Notes: generated by a model not told the origin, from the letters alone. A stretch of 64,000 nucleotides of DNA from Serratia fonticola (GCF_006715025.1 NZ_VFMK01000001.1:1116001-1180000); one strand, 5' to 3'; numbered from the stretch's first letter, positions 17,352-27,188 are shown. A program made the numbers and translations.

Positions 17352-19297
17352 GCTCGCAGTTTGAACTGGCGGATGTCGATTTCAAGCTGTTTGATTTTCC
17401 GCCATAGCGTGGTGCGGCTGATGCCCAACAGCTGCGCCATCTCATTGAGTTGCCCATGACTGATGTTGGCCACGCGAATAATGGCTTGCCGCTCCATTTC
17501 CACCAGCGTCAGCTGAGGCATGGCTGGTTGAGTATCGCTTTCCAGCAGGGGTTGTTGGCTGAGCAGGTGAGGCGGTAAATCCGCCAGTTGAATATGGTGA
17601 CTGTGGCAAATCATCGCGGCGCGCTCGATGACGCCTTTCAGCTCCAGATCGTTCCCTGGCCACAGATACAACCCTAGCTGGGTCATCACGTCTTCATCTA
17701 CTCGGAATCGGCATTGAAAGTGGTGTTCCAGGGCGCGCAGATGGTGCTGGACCAGCAAAGGAATATCGCTGAGGCGCTGGCGCAGCGGCGGGATCTGAAT
17801 TTCAAAGGCCTGCAGGCTGTAGAACAATTGACGACGAAAACGGTTTTGCTGCACCAGAACGGGCAGATTGGCGGCACTGGTAGCGACGATCCTGACATTG
17901 ACTGGGATCACGCGATTAGAGTTCATACGCATGACTACGCCGGTTTTCAGTACCTGCAATAGGGCGGACTGCATGGCGAGGGGCAGATATTCGATCTGTT
18001 CGAGGTACAGTGTGCCGCCATTAGCCAGCTCAAACTTGCTGAGCTGGCCTGCTTCTTCCTCACTGGCATCGCTGCCCAGCAGTTCCTTCAGCCCCTGAGC
18101 CTCTGGCAATAGCTGGCAGTTTAGGGCGATATAAGGCCCGGCGGCCCGTTCGCTGGCGTTATGAATTGCCTGGCTGATCCGTTCTTTACCTACGCCCTCT
18201 TCACCACACAGCAAAATGGGGTGATGGCCTTTCGCCGCCTGCTGGCCGTAGCGGATCAGGCGGCGCATTTCCTGTGTCCCCGATGGCATCTGCTCGAAGG
18301 TGTGACTGACGCGGCCAATCTGGCTACTCACATATTGGTGCAGCCTTTCAAGCGGATGCAGCAGGGCGATAAAGCTGCAGTGCTCGCCATCGAGGATGGG
18401 TTTGAGCGTTAATAATACGGCGATAAACTGGCCCTGATTTTCAAACGTCACTTCCACATGCTCCAACGCTTGGCGTTGTTCAATGGCACGCTTAAGCAAC
18501 GCCGGTAACGTCAGCAACTGTGCCAACGGTTTGCCCTGGCTTTGCAGCTCGTGCAGCTTCAGCATCAAAGCGGCACGCTGGTTGATATATTGCAGATAAC
18601 CGCGATGATCCCAGGCCATGACGCCGTCATCCACACTATTGAGTAACCCATAGAGCTGATTCAGATGGCGGTTGGACTCAGCCAGCAGGCTGTCGGCATT
18701 CAGGGCGTTGCCGATTTCCCTGGCAATCGCCAGGATCAGTGAGAGATCGCCTGCGCTGCAGTCAGCCAATGGGCAACCCAACGCCAGCGTACCGCGCTGG
18801 CGGCCACTGTTGTCATAAACCGGTGCGGCGCAGAATGACCAGCCGTGTAACGCCTGACGAACATGCTCATCGCCGCGGATCTGCACCGGTTGGCCTTCCG
18901 ATGTGGCGAGAGCTGGCGCATTGGTCCCAATATCCCCCTCTGCCCAATAAGCGCCGGGGATAAAACCGAGTGCGCGCAGTTGCGCGCTGGTGGTGCTATC
19001 GCCGCATTGCCACAGCGTACAACCGCTCTCATCCAGGATCATCAGCACGCAGTGGCGCTGTTCCATATATTCCCAGGCATCTTCCAGTGCAGCCTGGCCA
19101 AGCGTGATGAAATCATTTTTGCGCTGGCAGATCGAATGGAAAGTGGCCCCCAGCGCGCAGTGTGGTCGTTTCCAGACTGCGGGCTGCATCAGGGTACGAC
19201 AGCGTAGCCAAGAGGCATAAATCGCTGCTGAAGGCTGATGTGCTGCTGATAATGCGCCCTCAGCGATCAACCGTTGCCAGCGTGAAGCTTTCTCCAT
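17348..19297 (-). CDS. dhaR: Dihydroxyacetone operon regulator DhaR
   Basis: 649 residues (E. coli 639) with the architecture of an enhancer-binding regulator: N-terminal GAF/PAS sensing region (~1-320), AAA+-like core (~330-560) and a C-terminal Fis-type helix-turn-helix (NEMAQLLGISRTTLWRKIKQ). The Walker A motif GEEGVGKE is present, but the sigma-54 contact motif GAFTGA is missing and Walker B reads GGTLYLEQIE rather than the usual LDEI, as expected for DhaR proteins, which act on sigma-70 promoters through DhaL/DhaK binding. In E. coli dhaR is divergent from dhaKLM; here it is convergent, downstream of dhaM. Confidence 0.92.
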   Translation of the reverse strand: MEKASRWQRLIAEGALSAAHQPSAAIYASWLRCRTLMQPAVWKRPHCALGATFHSICQRKNDFITLGQAALEDAWEYMEQRHCVLMILDESGCTLWQCGDSTTSAQLRALGFIPGAYWAEGDIGTNAPALATSEGQPVQIRGDEHVRQALHGWSFCAAPVYDNSGRQRGTLALGCPLADCSAGDLSLILAIAREIGNALNADSLLAESNRHLNQLYGLLNSVDDGVMAWDHRGYLQYINQRAALMLKLHELQSQGKPLAQLLTLPALLKRAIEQRQALEHVEVTFENQGQFIAVLLTLKPILDGEHCSFIALLHPLERLHQYVSSQIGRVSHTFEQMPSGTQEMRRLIRYGQQAAKGHHPILLCGEEGVGKERISQAIHNASERAAGPYIALNCQLLPEAQGLKELLGSDASEEEAGQLSKFELANGGTLYLEQIEYLPLAMQSALLQVLKTGVVMRMNSNRVIPVNVRIVATSAANLPVLVQQNRFRRQLFYSLQAFEIQIPPLRQRLSDIPLLVQHHLRALEHHFQCRFRVDEDVMTQLGLYLWPGNDLELKGVIERAAMICHSHHIQLADLPPHLLSQQPLLESDTQPAMPQLTLVEMERQAIIRVANISHGQLNEMAQLLGISRTTLWRKIKQLEIDIRQFKLRA

Positions 19298-19396
19298 CAG
19301 ATCCCGTCCAACCGGTGAGATAACAGGGGGATAATCATAACACTGAACCCCCAGAGGTAGGCTGTGAAGCGGCAGGCATTAGACGGATTAAGGGAT

Positions 19397-19429
19397 AAAA
19401 AAACGGAGCGCGGCAGGTGCCGGGCTCCG
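19397..19429 (-). terminator. Rho-independent terminator of tolC
   Basis: Stem CGGAGC/GCTCCG (19404-19409 with 19424-19429), enclosing CGGC/GCCG, followed on the minus strand by seven T residues. It lies about 20 bp after the tolC stop. Confidence 0.9.
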
Positions 19430-19450
19430 TATTGCAGACAACCGTGATAA

Positions 19451-20884
19451 TCAGTTGTTGGTAGCTGAAGTACGGGTTGTTGCTGGTCTGGTGGCGCTTG
19501 AGCCATCCACATAGGCATCTTGAGCCGTGGTTGGCGGCGCTACAACGTCTGGTGAAGTGGAAATGGGTTTACCCAACGCTCCATTGAGCATCATCAGATC
19601 GTTTTCGTTCAGCGTACCGAGCGCAGATTTGATGTTCAACTGGTTAATCAGATAGGAGTAACGCGCGCTGGAAAGCTGCTGCTTGGCGTTATACAGCGTG
19701 GTGGTCGCATCCAGCACGTCAACGATGGTACGCGTACCCACCTCATAACCGGCTTCAGTTGCATCCAGAGAACTCTGGGCAGAAATCACCGCTTGTTTAT
19801 AAGCGCTGATGCTGCTGATGGAAGCAGAAACGTTGTTGAAGGAGGAGCGCACGGTCTGCACGACACTGCGGTGTGCACTTTCCAACTGCTCACTGGCACC
19901 GACGAAGTTATACTGCGCCTGTTGTACCTGGGAGTTGGTTGCGCCGCCGCTGTACAGTGGCAGGTTAACGCTGACACCGACCTGGTTCTGGCCATTAATC
20001 GCATCGTTGCCGCGCTGAGGGTTGTTTGAGCCACTGTATCTGGAGTTGGTGAGGCCAGTGGAAGCGTTCAGATTGACGGTTGGCATATAGCCGGTCTGTG
20101 CCGATCTGATTTGCTCACGGGCCAGATCCTGGCTCAGACGGGCAGACAGCAGGCTCAGGTTACGGCTTTCTGCTTCTTTCAACAGGTTGTTGACGGCATC
20201 CGGGCGTTTGGTACTGAATTTATCGGTATTCAGTGACGCCAGTTCCGGGTAGAAGGTGCCGGTGATCTGGCGTAACACTTCCACCGCATTGTCCAGGTTA
20301 TTGCGCGCAGTTACTTCGTTGGCCAGCACGGTATCGTAGTTGGCACGGGCGTTCTGCACGTCGGTGATCGCCACCAGGCCCACGTTAAAGCGTTGGGTGG
20401 TCTGATCCAAGGTACGGTAAACCGCCTGTTTGTTCGCCTGGGTGTAAGACAGCGCGTCAATCGCCTGTAATACGTTGAAATAGGCCGTTGCGGTATCCAG
20501 GATCAGTTGCTGGGCTGAAGTCTGAAAAGTGACATCAGTAATACCGGCAGCCTTTTCCTGTAACGTCAGCGCACGCCATTTCGACATATCGAAGATGGTC
20601 TGGGTCAGCCCCAGCGATCCGGTGGTGGAATTACTGTTGCTATTACTGTTATCACGAAAGCCGTTGGTATAGGTATAACCAGCAGACAACCCAAGCTGTG
20701 GCAGTAACGGGCTGCGCGCTTCGTTGATTTTTTCATATGCCGCATCACGGTCAGCGGCACTTTTACGCAGATCCGGGTTACTTTCCCTTGCCTGTTTGTA
20801 AACCTGCAACAGGTTCTCTGCCTGACTCATGGTACTGAAGCCACCGAGGCTAAGACCGATAAGAAGGGGGAGCAGTTTCTTCAT
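19451..20884 (-). CDS. tolC: Outer-membrane efflux channel TolC
   Basis: 477 residues; the trimeric outer-membrane barrel and periplasmic tunnel used by AcrAB-type pumps and type I secretion. The signal peptide ends ...STMSQA before ENLLQVY. The two structural repeats are visible, each with the conserved NVGLVAITDVQNA or YEVGTRTIVDVLDATTTLYN segment. The ATG at 20884 is preferred over 20890: AAGGA directly abuts the first but lies 6 bp from the second, which also gives MKKLLP as in E. coli. The C-terminal tail after residue ~430 is low-complexity. Transcription is divergent from nudF; the 284-bp gap holds both promoters. Confidence 0.97.
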   Translation of the reverse strand: MKKLLPLLIGLSLGGFSTMSQAENLLQVYKQARESNPDLRKSAADRDAAYEKINEARSPLLPQLGLSAGYTYTNGFRDNSNSNSNSTTGSLGLTQTIFDMSKWRALTLQEKAAGITDVTFQTSAQQLILDTATAYFNVLQAIDALSYTQANKQAVYRTLDQTTQRFNVGLVAITDVQNARANYDTVLANEVTARNNLDNAVEVLRQITGTFYPELASLNTDKFSTKRPDAVNNLLKEAESRNLSLLSARLSQDLAREQIRSAQTGYMPTVNLNASTGLTNSRYSGSNNPQRGNDAINGQNQVGVSVNLPLYSGGATNSQVQQAQYNFVGASEQLESAHRSVVQTVRSSFNNVSASISSISAYKQAVISAQSSLDATEAGYEVGTRTIVDVLDATTTLYNAKQQLSSARYSYLINQLNIKSALGTLNENDLMMLNGALGKPISTSPDVVAPPTTAQDAYVDGSSATRPATTRTSATNN

Positions 20885-21168
20885 TTGCATTCCTTGTTGT
20901 GCAGCAATATTGCTATGTTAGCGCTGACTATAGTCGAATAGTTGCCGATTCTAGCAGAGTCTGCCGATCGCTGAAGGTGGCTTAATGTGCCATCTCACAG
21001 AACTTTTACCTTCCTGGACGCTACGTTGACTTACACTTGACTGTTTGCATCGGCGCCACCTGATATCATGGTTCACAATCTAACACAAAGCCAGGGAGGA
21101 TGATCCTGCTGTTTCTGTCATCAAAACCCATTATTTTACCGGCATAATGACTCAGGAGAAATTCGCTG

Positions 21169-21801
21169 ATGAGCGACTCGTTACCTTCACCCGTTACTCT
21201 CGATAAAAATGATGTAGAAATTATTGCACGAGAGACGCTATACCGTGGTTTTTTTTCACTCAATTTGTACCGATTTCGTCATCGCTTGTTCAATGGTGAA
21301 ATGAGCGGTGAGGTAAAACGCGAAGTTTTTGAGCGCGGCCATGCGGCGGTATTGCTACCCTATGATCCAGTGAGGGATGAAGTTGTGCTGGTTGAACAGT
21401 TGCGCATCCCCGCGATTGATAGCTCTGATTCTCCTTGGCTCCTGGAAATGGTGGCGGGTATGATCGAGGAGGGAGAAAGCGTTGAGGATGTCTGCCGACG
21501 CGAGGCGCAGGAAGAAGCTGGCGTAGTGGTCGGGCGTTGCAAGCCGGTGTTGAGTTATCTGGCAAGCCCCGGCGGCACCAGTGAGCGCTTGTCGATTATG
21601 GTCGGTGAGGTTGATGCCCTGACGGCCGAAGGGATCCACGGATTGCCCGAAGAGAATGAAGATATCCGTGTCCATGTGGTCAGCCGCGAACAGGCTTACC
21701 GCTGGGTTGAAGAAGGCGCGATCGATAACGCGGCATCAGTGATTGCATTGCAATGGCTGGCGTTGCACCATGAATCGCTCAAAGCAGAATGGGTTAGCTA
21801 A
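21169..21801 (+). CDS. nudF: ADP-ribose pyrophosphatase NudF
   Basis: Nudix hydrolase that cleaves ADP-ribose to AMP and ribose 5-phosphate; 210 residues (E. coli 209). The Nudix box runs from Gly97 to Val119 with the pattern G-x5-E-x7-REAQEEAGV intact. It begins the run nudF-yqiB-cpdA-yqiA-parE, whose order is that of E. coli; the yqiB start follows its stop codon directly. Confidence 0.96.
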   Translation: MSDSLPSPVTLDKNDVEIIARETLYRGFFSLNLYRFRHRLFNGEMSGEVKREVFERGHAAVLLPYDPVRDEVVLVEQLRIPAIDSSDSPWLLEMVAGMIEEGESVEDVCRREAQEEAGVVVGRCKPVLSYLASPGGTSERLSIMVGEVDALTAEGIHGLPEENEDIRVHVVSREQAYRWVEEGAIDNAASVIALQWLALHHESLKAEWVS

Positions 21802-22227
21802 ATGCAAAAGCGCTATACGCCTGATTTTCCAGAAATGATGAGATTGTGTGAAACCAACTTCGCGCAATTGCGGCGTTTACTGCCGCGTAACGATGAAGTC
21901 GATGAAACCGTCACTTATCAGGTTAATGGCGCGCACTATCGTCTGACAATTATTGAATCTACCCGTTACACCTCGCTGGTGCAGATTGAGCAGACGGCTC
22001 CTGCCGTCAGTTACTGGAGCCTGCCTGCGATGTCCGTGCGGCTGTATCATGATGCGATGGTTGCGGAAGTGTGTTCCAGTCAGCAGATCTATCGGTTTAA
22101 AGCGCGTTATGATTATCCGAACAAAAAGTTGCATCAGCGTGACGAAAAGCATCAAATTAACCAGTTTCTTGCTGATTGGTTGCGCTACTGTTTAGCGCAT
22201 GGCGTGATGGCGGTTCCGGTTATGTAA
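21802..22227 (+). CDS. yqiB: DUF1249 protein YqiB
   Basis: 141 residues (E. coli 140), a conserved enterobacterial protein of unknown function. It begins MQKRYTPDFPEMM, has a mixed alpha/beta composition and no membrane segment or signal peptide. The ATG immediately follows the nudF TAA, so the two are translated from one transcript. A pair of ERIC-derived repeats separates it from cpdA. Confidence 0.93.
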   Translation: MQKRYTPDFPEMMRLCETNFAQLRRLLPRNDEVDETVTYQVNGAHYRLTIIESTRYTSLVQIEQTAPAVSYWSLPAMSVRLYHDAMVAEVCSSQQIYRFKARYDYPNKKLHQRDEKHQINQFLADWLRYCLAHGVMAVPVM

Positions 22228-22228
22228 G

Positions 22229-22304
22229 ATACCCAATGGTCTTCAGGTTGCGGCGAGGTAATAACCGCAGGTAACAAGGCTGCGCCTTGAAAGACGACGG
22301 GTAT
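22229..22304. repeat. ERIC element lacking its core (76 bp)
   Basis: It has the two ERIC ends, ATACCCAATGGTCTTCAGG and TTGAAAGACGACGGGTAT, but the central GAGCTTAC/GTAAGTGAC palindrome is gone. It sits directly after the yqiB stop. Confidence 0.7.
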
Positions 22305-22329
22305 ATACTCTGAATAATTCGCGTGGTAT

Positions 22330-22427
22330 GAAGGCGGCAAGACCGTGAGTCCCCAGCAGCATAGGTTTGTGTGTCACTGGGGGAGTCGGTGCAGCCGGCA
22401 CAGGTCGCTTGAAGTATGACGAGTATA
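22330..22427. repeat. 5'-truncated ERIC element
   Basis: It retains the ERIC core (GTGAGTCCCCAGCAGC...GTGTCACTGGGGGAG) and the right end (GCTTGAAGTATGACGAGTAT); the left end is missing or diverged. It ends 28 bp before the cpdA TTG start. Confidence 0.7.
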
Positions 22428-22455
22428 AACAGACTGAAATAACAAAGGACATTAT

Positions 22456-23283
22456 TTGGAAAGCCTGTTTAGACTGCCCGTGGCGAGTGGGGCCAAGGTC
22501 AGGATTCTACAAATAACAGATACCCACCTTTTTGCCGGCAACCATGAGACCTTGCTTGGCATTAATACCTATTCCAGTTATCACGCGGTGCTGGATGCGG
22601 TCATCGCGCAGCAGCGTGACTATGATTTGATTGTGGCGACGGGCGATCTGGCCCAGGATCATTCACCGGCGGCGTATCGGCACTTTGCAGAAGGGATCTC
22701 CCGTCTGCCAGCTCCCTGTGTCTGGCTCCCTGGCAACCATGATTTTCAGCCCGCGATGGTCGATGCGTTGGCTGCTGCCGGGATCTCACCCTCCAAACAG
22801 GTGCTGTTAGGGGAGCATTGGCAGATCCTGCTGCTGGACAGCCAGGTCTTCGGTGTGCCGCACGGTGAACTGAGCGAATACCAGTTGGAATGGATGGAGC
22901 GTTGTCTGCAGGCACATCCAGAACGTTATACGTTGCTGTTACTGCATCATCATCCATTGCCTTCAGGCTGTACCTGGCTGGATCAACACAGCCTGCGTAA
23001 CCCGCATATGCTGGCGGCCATCCTGTTACGCTACCCGAAAGTGAATACCCTGCTGTGTGGGCATATCCATCAGGAGTTGGATCTGGATTGGCATGGGCGC
23101 CGGTTGTTGGCTTCACCTTCGACCTGTGTGCAGTTCAAACCGCACTGTACCAACTTTACCATCGATGACGTTTCTCCAGGTTGGCGCTATCTTGACCTGC
23201 TGCCGGATGGCCGGGTAGAAACCCAGGTGTTCCGGCTTGAGAACGATGACTTTCGCCCCGATATGGACTCGGACGGCTACTGA
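22456..23283 (+). CDS. cpdA: 3',5'-cyclic-AMP phosphodiesterase CpdA
   Basis: Hydrolyses cAMP to AMP; 275 residues, as in E. coli. The metallophosphoesterase ligands are all visible: D22-x-H24 (ITDTHLF), GDLAQD (Asp64), GNHD (94-96), the LLLLHHHPLP histidines and CGHIHQELD. The start is TTG at 22456, with AAAGGA 8 bp upstream; it reads MESLFRLP, matching the E. coli protein, whose start is also TTG. Its TGA overlaps the yqiA ATG by one base. Confidence 0.96.
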   Translation: MESLFRLPVASGAKVRILQITDTHLFAGNHETLLGINTYSSYHAVLDAVIAQQRDYDLIVATGDLAQDHSPAAYRHFAEGISRLPAPCVWLPGNHDFQPAMVDALAAAGISPSKQVLLGEHWQILLLDSQVFGVPHGELSEYQLEWMERCLQAHPERYTLLLLHHHPLPSGCTWLDQHSLRNPHMLAAILLRYPKVNTLLCGHIHQELDLDWHGRRLLASPSTCVQFKPHCTNFTIDDVSPGWRYLDLLPDGRVETQVFRLENDDFRPDMDSDGY

Positions 23284-23858
23284 TGCCTTCAACATTACTT
23301 TACCTGCACGGTTTTAACAGCTCGCCACTTTCGGCCAAGGCAACCGCGTTTAAGGCGTGGTTGGCTGAGCATCATCCCGATATCGACATGTTGGTGCCAC
23401 AACTCCCGCCTTATCCGGCTGAAGCGGCGGATATGCTGGAGGAACTGGTGATGGCACGCGCAGGTCAGACAATGGGGATCGTTGGTTCCTCGCTGGGGGG
23501 ATACTATGCGACCTGGTTATCGCAGTGTTTTTCACTGCCTGCGGTGGTAGTAAATCCGGCGGTGAAGCCCTTTGAACTGTTGATCGACTATCTTGGCCAG
23601 AACGAGAACCCCTACACCGGGCAGCAATATGTGTTAGAGTCACGCCACGTTTATGATCTGAAAGTGATGCAGATCGATCCCTTGGAGTCGCCGGATTTAA
23701 TCTGGCTGCTGCAACAAACGGGCGATGAAGTACTCGATTACGGGCAGGCTGTGGCGTATTACACCGCTTGCCGGCAGACGGTGGAGTCGGGGGGAAACCA
23801 CGCCTTCGTCGGCTTCGAGCACTACTTCCCGCAGATTGTGGATTTTTTAGGGTTATGA
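23283..23858 (+). CDS. yqiA: Esterase YqiA
   Basis: A small alpha/beta hydrolase of 191 residues (E. coli 193) active on short acyl esters in E. coli; the physiological substrate is unknown. Visible elements are the oxyanion region LYLHGFNSS, the nucleophile elbow GSSLGG with Ser70, the acid in QQTGDEVLDY and the catalytic His in GGNHAFVGFE. It is coupled to cpdA by a one-base overlap and precedes parE. Confidence 0.94.
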   Translation: MPSTLLYLHGFNSSPLSAKATAFKAWLAEHHPDIDMLVPQLPPYPAEAADMLEELVMARAGQTMGIVGSSLGGYYATWLSQCFSLPAVVVNPAVKPFELLIDYLGQNENPYTGQQYVLESRHVYDLKVMQIDPLESPDLIWLLQQTGDEVLDYGQAVAYYTACRQTVESGGNHAFVGFEHYFPQIVDFLGL

Positions 23859-23925
23859 CACCGCGGCAACTTTCCGTTGCGCGGGGATACGATACCTTCC
23901 CTCAACCACGAAAATATAATCAACG

Positions 23926-25821
23926 ATGACTCAATCCAGCTATAACGCTGATGCCATTGAAGTACTCAGCGGTCTAGAACCAGTGCGCCGTCGTCCCGGT
24001 ATGTATACTGACACGACGCGCCCAAACCACCTCGGCCAAGAGGTGATTGATAACAGCGTCGATGAAGCGTTGGCGGGTCATGCCAAGCGTATCGACGTGA
24101 TCCTGCACGCCGATCAGTCTCTTGAAGTGATTGATGATGGCCGTGGCATGCCGGTGGATATTCACCCGGAAGAAGGCGTGCCCGCAGTGGAGCTGATCCT
24201 TTGCCGTCTGCATGCTGGCGGCAAGTTCTCCAATAAAAACTACCAGTTTTCCGGCGGCCTGCACGGCGTAGGGATCTCGGTGGTCAACGCCCTGTCAAAA
24301 CGTGTTGAAGTCAACGTGCGCCGTGATGGCAACGTCTACAGCATTGCTTTTGAAAACGGCGATAAAGTGCAGGATCTGGCTATTACCGGCACCTGTGGCA
24401 AGCGCAATACCGGTACCAGCGTCCACTTCTGGCCGGACGAGCAGTTCTTTGATAGCCCGCGTTTCTCGGTTTCGCGCCTCTCTCACCTGCTGAAAGCCAA
24501 AGCGGTGCTGTGCCCTGGCGTTGAAATCTACTTTTTCGACAAGGTAAACAATACCGAGCAGCGCTGGTGTTATCAGGACGGCCTGACCGATTACCTGATG
24601 GAAGCGGTGAACGGCCTGATTACCCTGCCGGAAAAAGCCTTCGTGGGTAATTTTTCTGGTGATACCGAGGCGGTGGACTGGGCATTGCTGTGGCTGCCAG
24701 AAGGCGGGGAACTGCTGACGGAAAGCTACGTCAACCTGATCCCGACCATGCAGGGTGGTACCCATGTCAACGGGCTGCGCCAAGGCTTGCTGGATGCCAT
24801 GCGTGAGTTCTGCGAATTCCGCAATATCTTGCCGCGCGGTGTGAAGCTGTCTGCAGAAGATATCTGGGATCGTTGTGCATACGTGCTGTCGGTAAAAATG
24901 CAGGATCCACAATTTGCCGGGCAGACCAAAGAACGGCTTTCATCGCGTCAGTGCGCGGCGTTTGTTTCTGGCGTAGTGAAAGATGCCTTCAGCCTGTGGC
25001 TGAACCAGAACGTGCAGGCGGCTGAACAACTGGCTGAACTGGCGATCTCCAGCGCACAACGTCGTTTGCGTGCGGCGAAGAAAGTGGTGCGTAAAAAACT
25101 GACCAGTGGGCCTGCATTGCCAGGTAAGCTGGCGGACTGCACTTCGCAGGATCTGAGCATGACGGAGCTGTTCCTGGTGGAAGGGGACTCGGCTGGCGGT
25201 TCTGCCAAGCAGGCGCGCGATCGCGAATATCAGGCGATCATGCCGTTGAAAGGTAAAATCCTGAACACCTGGGAAGTTTCCTCCGACGAAGTCCTGGCCT
25301 CGCAGGAGGTGCATGATATCTCTGTGGCGATCGGCATCGATCCGGACAGCGAAGACCTCAGCCAGCTGCGTTACGGCAAAATCTGTATCCTGGCGGATGC
25401 GGACTCCGATGGTTTGCACATTGCCACGCTGCTGTGCGCCCTGTTTGTACGCCACTTCCGCACGCTGGTGAAAGGTGGCCATGTGTATGTGGCGATGCCG
25501 CCGTTATACCGTATCGATCTGGGTAAAGAGGTATATTACGCTCTCGATGAGGAAGAAAAGGCCGGCGTGCTGGAACAACTGAAACGCAAGAAAGGCAAAC
25601 CGAACGTCCAGCGCTTTAAAGGTCTGGGTGAGATGAACCCGCTGCAGTTGCGTGAAACCACGCTGGATCCCAATACCCGTCGTCTGGTGCAGTTGACCAT
25701 TGATGATGAAAATACGGATCAGACCATGGCGATCATGGATATGCTGCTGGCGAAGAAACGTTCAGAAGACCGCCGCAACTGGTTGCAAGACAAAGGCGAC
25801 ACGGCTGAACTTTCAGTCTGA
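23926..25821 (+). CDS. parE: DNA topoisomerase IV subunit B
   Basis: ATPase subunit of topoisomerase IV, which decatenates sister chromosomes; 631 residues (E. coli 630). The GHKL ATPase has DNSVDEALAGH and GRGMPVDIH near the N-terminus and GGLHGVGISVVNALS at about residues 110-124. The TOPRIM domain has LVEGDSAGGSA and the DADSDG acidic triad. It lies 67 bp after yqiA. Its partner parC is only about 2.3 kb further on, with mdaB-ygiN and a LysR gene in between. Confidence 0.98.
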   Translation: MTQSSYNADAIEVLSGLEPVRRRPGMYTDTTRPNHLGQEVIDNSVDEALAGHAKRIDVILHADQSLEVIDDGRGMPVDIHPEEGVPAVELILCRLHAGGKFSNKNYQFSGGLHGVGISVVNALSKRVEVNVRRDGNVYSIAFENGDKVQDLAITGTCGKRNTGTSVHFWPDEQFFDSPRFSVSRLSHLLKAKAVLCPGVEIYFFDKVNNTEQRWCYQDGLTDYLMEAVNGLITLPEKAFVGNFSGDTEAVDWALLWLPEGGELLTESYVNLIPTMQGGTHVNGLRQGLLDAMREFCEFRNILPRGVKLSAEDIWDRCAYVLSVKMQDPQFAGQTKERLSSRQCAAFVSGVVKDAFSLWLNQNVQAAEQLAELAISSAQRRLRAAKKVVRKKLTSGPALPGKLADCTSQDLSMTELFLVEGDSAGGSAKQARDREYQAIMPLKGKILNTWEVSSDEVLASQEVHDISVAIGIDPDSEDLSQLRYGKICILADADSDGLHIATLLCALFVRHFRTLVKGGHVYVAMPPLYRIDLGKEVYYALDEEEKAGVLEQLKRKKGKPNVQRFKGLGEMNPLQLRETTLDPNTRRLVQLTIDDENTDQTMAIMDMLLAKKRSEDRRNWLQDKGDTAELSV

Positions 25822-25912
25822 TAGCGATGGGGCCGGAACAGTGGCCCCAAGTTCCACCGGTGTCACTTCTTGAGGGCGCGACAAACTGCGTCGATAACTC
25901 AGGGTTGAAGGC

Positions 25913-26809
25913 ATGAAAATCACCCTCGAAGAATTACTGGCCTATACCTTGGTGGTTGATAGTGGCTCGATTACCGCCGCCGCCGAGCAGCTTGGCCAAA
26001 CCACTTCTGGCATCAGCCGCGCGCTCAGCCGCCTGGAAAAGAAGCTCGATACCACCTTATTGCGCCGAACCACCCGTCGTCTGGAATTGACTGAGGAAGG
26101 GCAGGGCTTTTTGGTCTATGCGCGGGAAATTATCAACTCGGTGGAACATGCTGAAGAGCAGATGGCGCTGCGCCGCATGAGCCCGGCAGGCAGACTGCGT
26201 GTTAACGCTGCCGCCCCCTTTATGGAACACGTTATCGTGCCGTTGGTCGCCGGTTTTCGCCAACGCTTTCCGCAAATCGAGCTGGAACTCAATACCGATA
26301 ACCTGATTATCGATCTGCTGGAGAAACGCACGGATATTGCCATTCGTATTGGCCCATTGCGTGATTCCACCATCCATGCGCGCCTGCTGGGGGCCAGCCG
26401 GTTACGTATTCTCGCCAGCCCAGAGTATATTGCCCGCTTTGGTGCGCCACGCAGCGTAGAAGAGTTGAATCATCATTGCCTGCTGGGCTTTACTCAACCG
26501 GAATCGCTTAATCTGTGGCCGCTGCGCAATCAGCAGGCGGAGCACTTTGCCATTACCCCGACACTATCAGCCTCAAGCGGTGAAACGCTGCGGCAACTGG
26601 CGCTACGTGGGGAGGGGATTGTGCAACTGGCTGATTTTATGACGCGAGAAGATCAGCGCAAAGGGCGGTTGATTCAAATTTTGGCGCAGGAAACGCGGGA
26701 TGTGCGCCAGCCGATTAACGCGGTGTATTACCGTAATACCCAGTTGGCTGCGCGTATCACCTGTTTCCTGGACTATGTCAGTGCGCATATCAATGCGCAA
26801 AGTTTATAG
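25913..26809 (+). CDS. LysR-family transcriptional regulator
   Basis: 298 residues. An N-terminal winged helix-turn-helix (residues ~5-62, ITAAAEQLGQTTSGISRALS) is followed by a periplasmic-binding-protein-like effector domain typical of LysR proteins. It lies 91 bp after parE on the same strand and converges on ygiN-mdaB, which it might regulate, though nothing in the sequence proves that. In E. coli the parC-parE interval holds qseBC instead. The effector is unknown. Confidence 0.9.
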   Translation: MKITLEELLAYTLVVDSGSITAAAEQLGQTTSGISRALSRLEKKLDTTLLRRTTRRLELTEEGQGFLVYAREIINSVEHAEEQMALRRMSPAGRLRVNAAAPFMEHVIVPLVAGFRQRFPQIELELNTDNLIIDLLEKRTDIAIRIGPLRDSTIHARLLGASRLRILASPEYIARFGAPRSVEELNHHCLLGFTQPESLNLWPLRNQQAEHFAITPTLSASSGETLRQLALRGEGIVQLADFMTREDQRKGRLIQILAQETRDVRQPINAVYYRNTQLAARITCFLDYVSAHINAQSL

Positions 26810-26882
26810 ATGGGTGCGGGACGGGGGTGTCTGGCGTCCCCTTTTTCCATAAGGGACGTCAGAGTAAGCCTTCAGTGGTTTT

Positions 26883-27188
26883 TCAGGCGTTATCCAGCAC
26901 GTAGATCGTGGTGCCCAGTACGCAATCCTTGATGGTTTCACGGTGCTTAAGCATGTGTTCCATCTGCAGGTGCTTTTCCAGATGCGCCTGGCTTTGCCAT
27001 TTTTCCAGCATAAACACAGAATCCGGTGACAGTTTCTGCCATGGAGCCTGCGTATTGACATCGATCATCGGCTGATAACCGCCACACCCTTCTTCGGCCA
27101 GCACTGCGGGGATCAGCTTTTCGATCGCTTTCAGTACCGTTGCCCGCTGGCCCGGTTTGGTTTTGATTTCTGCAATGACGGTGATCAT
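26883..27188 (-). CDS. ygiN: Quinol monooxygenase YgiN
   Basis: An antibiotic-biosynthesis-monooxygenase-fold protein of 101 residues (E. coli 104) that oxidises menadiol to menadione in E. coli. The sequence shows the small ferredoxin-like barrel pattern MITVIAEIKTKPGQ...FMLEKWQS...HLQMEH. It is 44 bp downstream of mdaB on the same strand, so the quinone reductase and quinol oxidase are made together, suggesting a quinone redox cycle. Confidence 0.94.
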   Translation of the reverse strand: MITVIAEIKTKPGQRATVLKAIEKLIPAVLAEEGCGGYQPMIDVNTQAPWQKLSPDSVFMLEKWQSQAHLEKHLQMEHMLKHRETIKDCVLGTTIYVLDNA

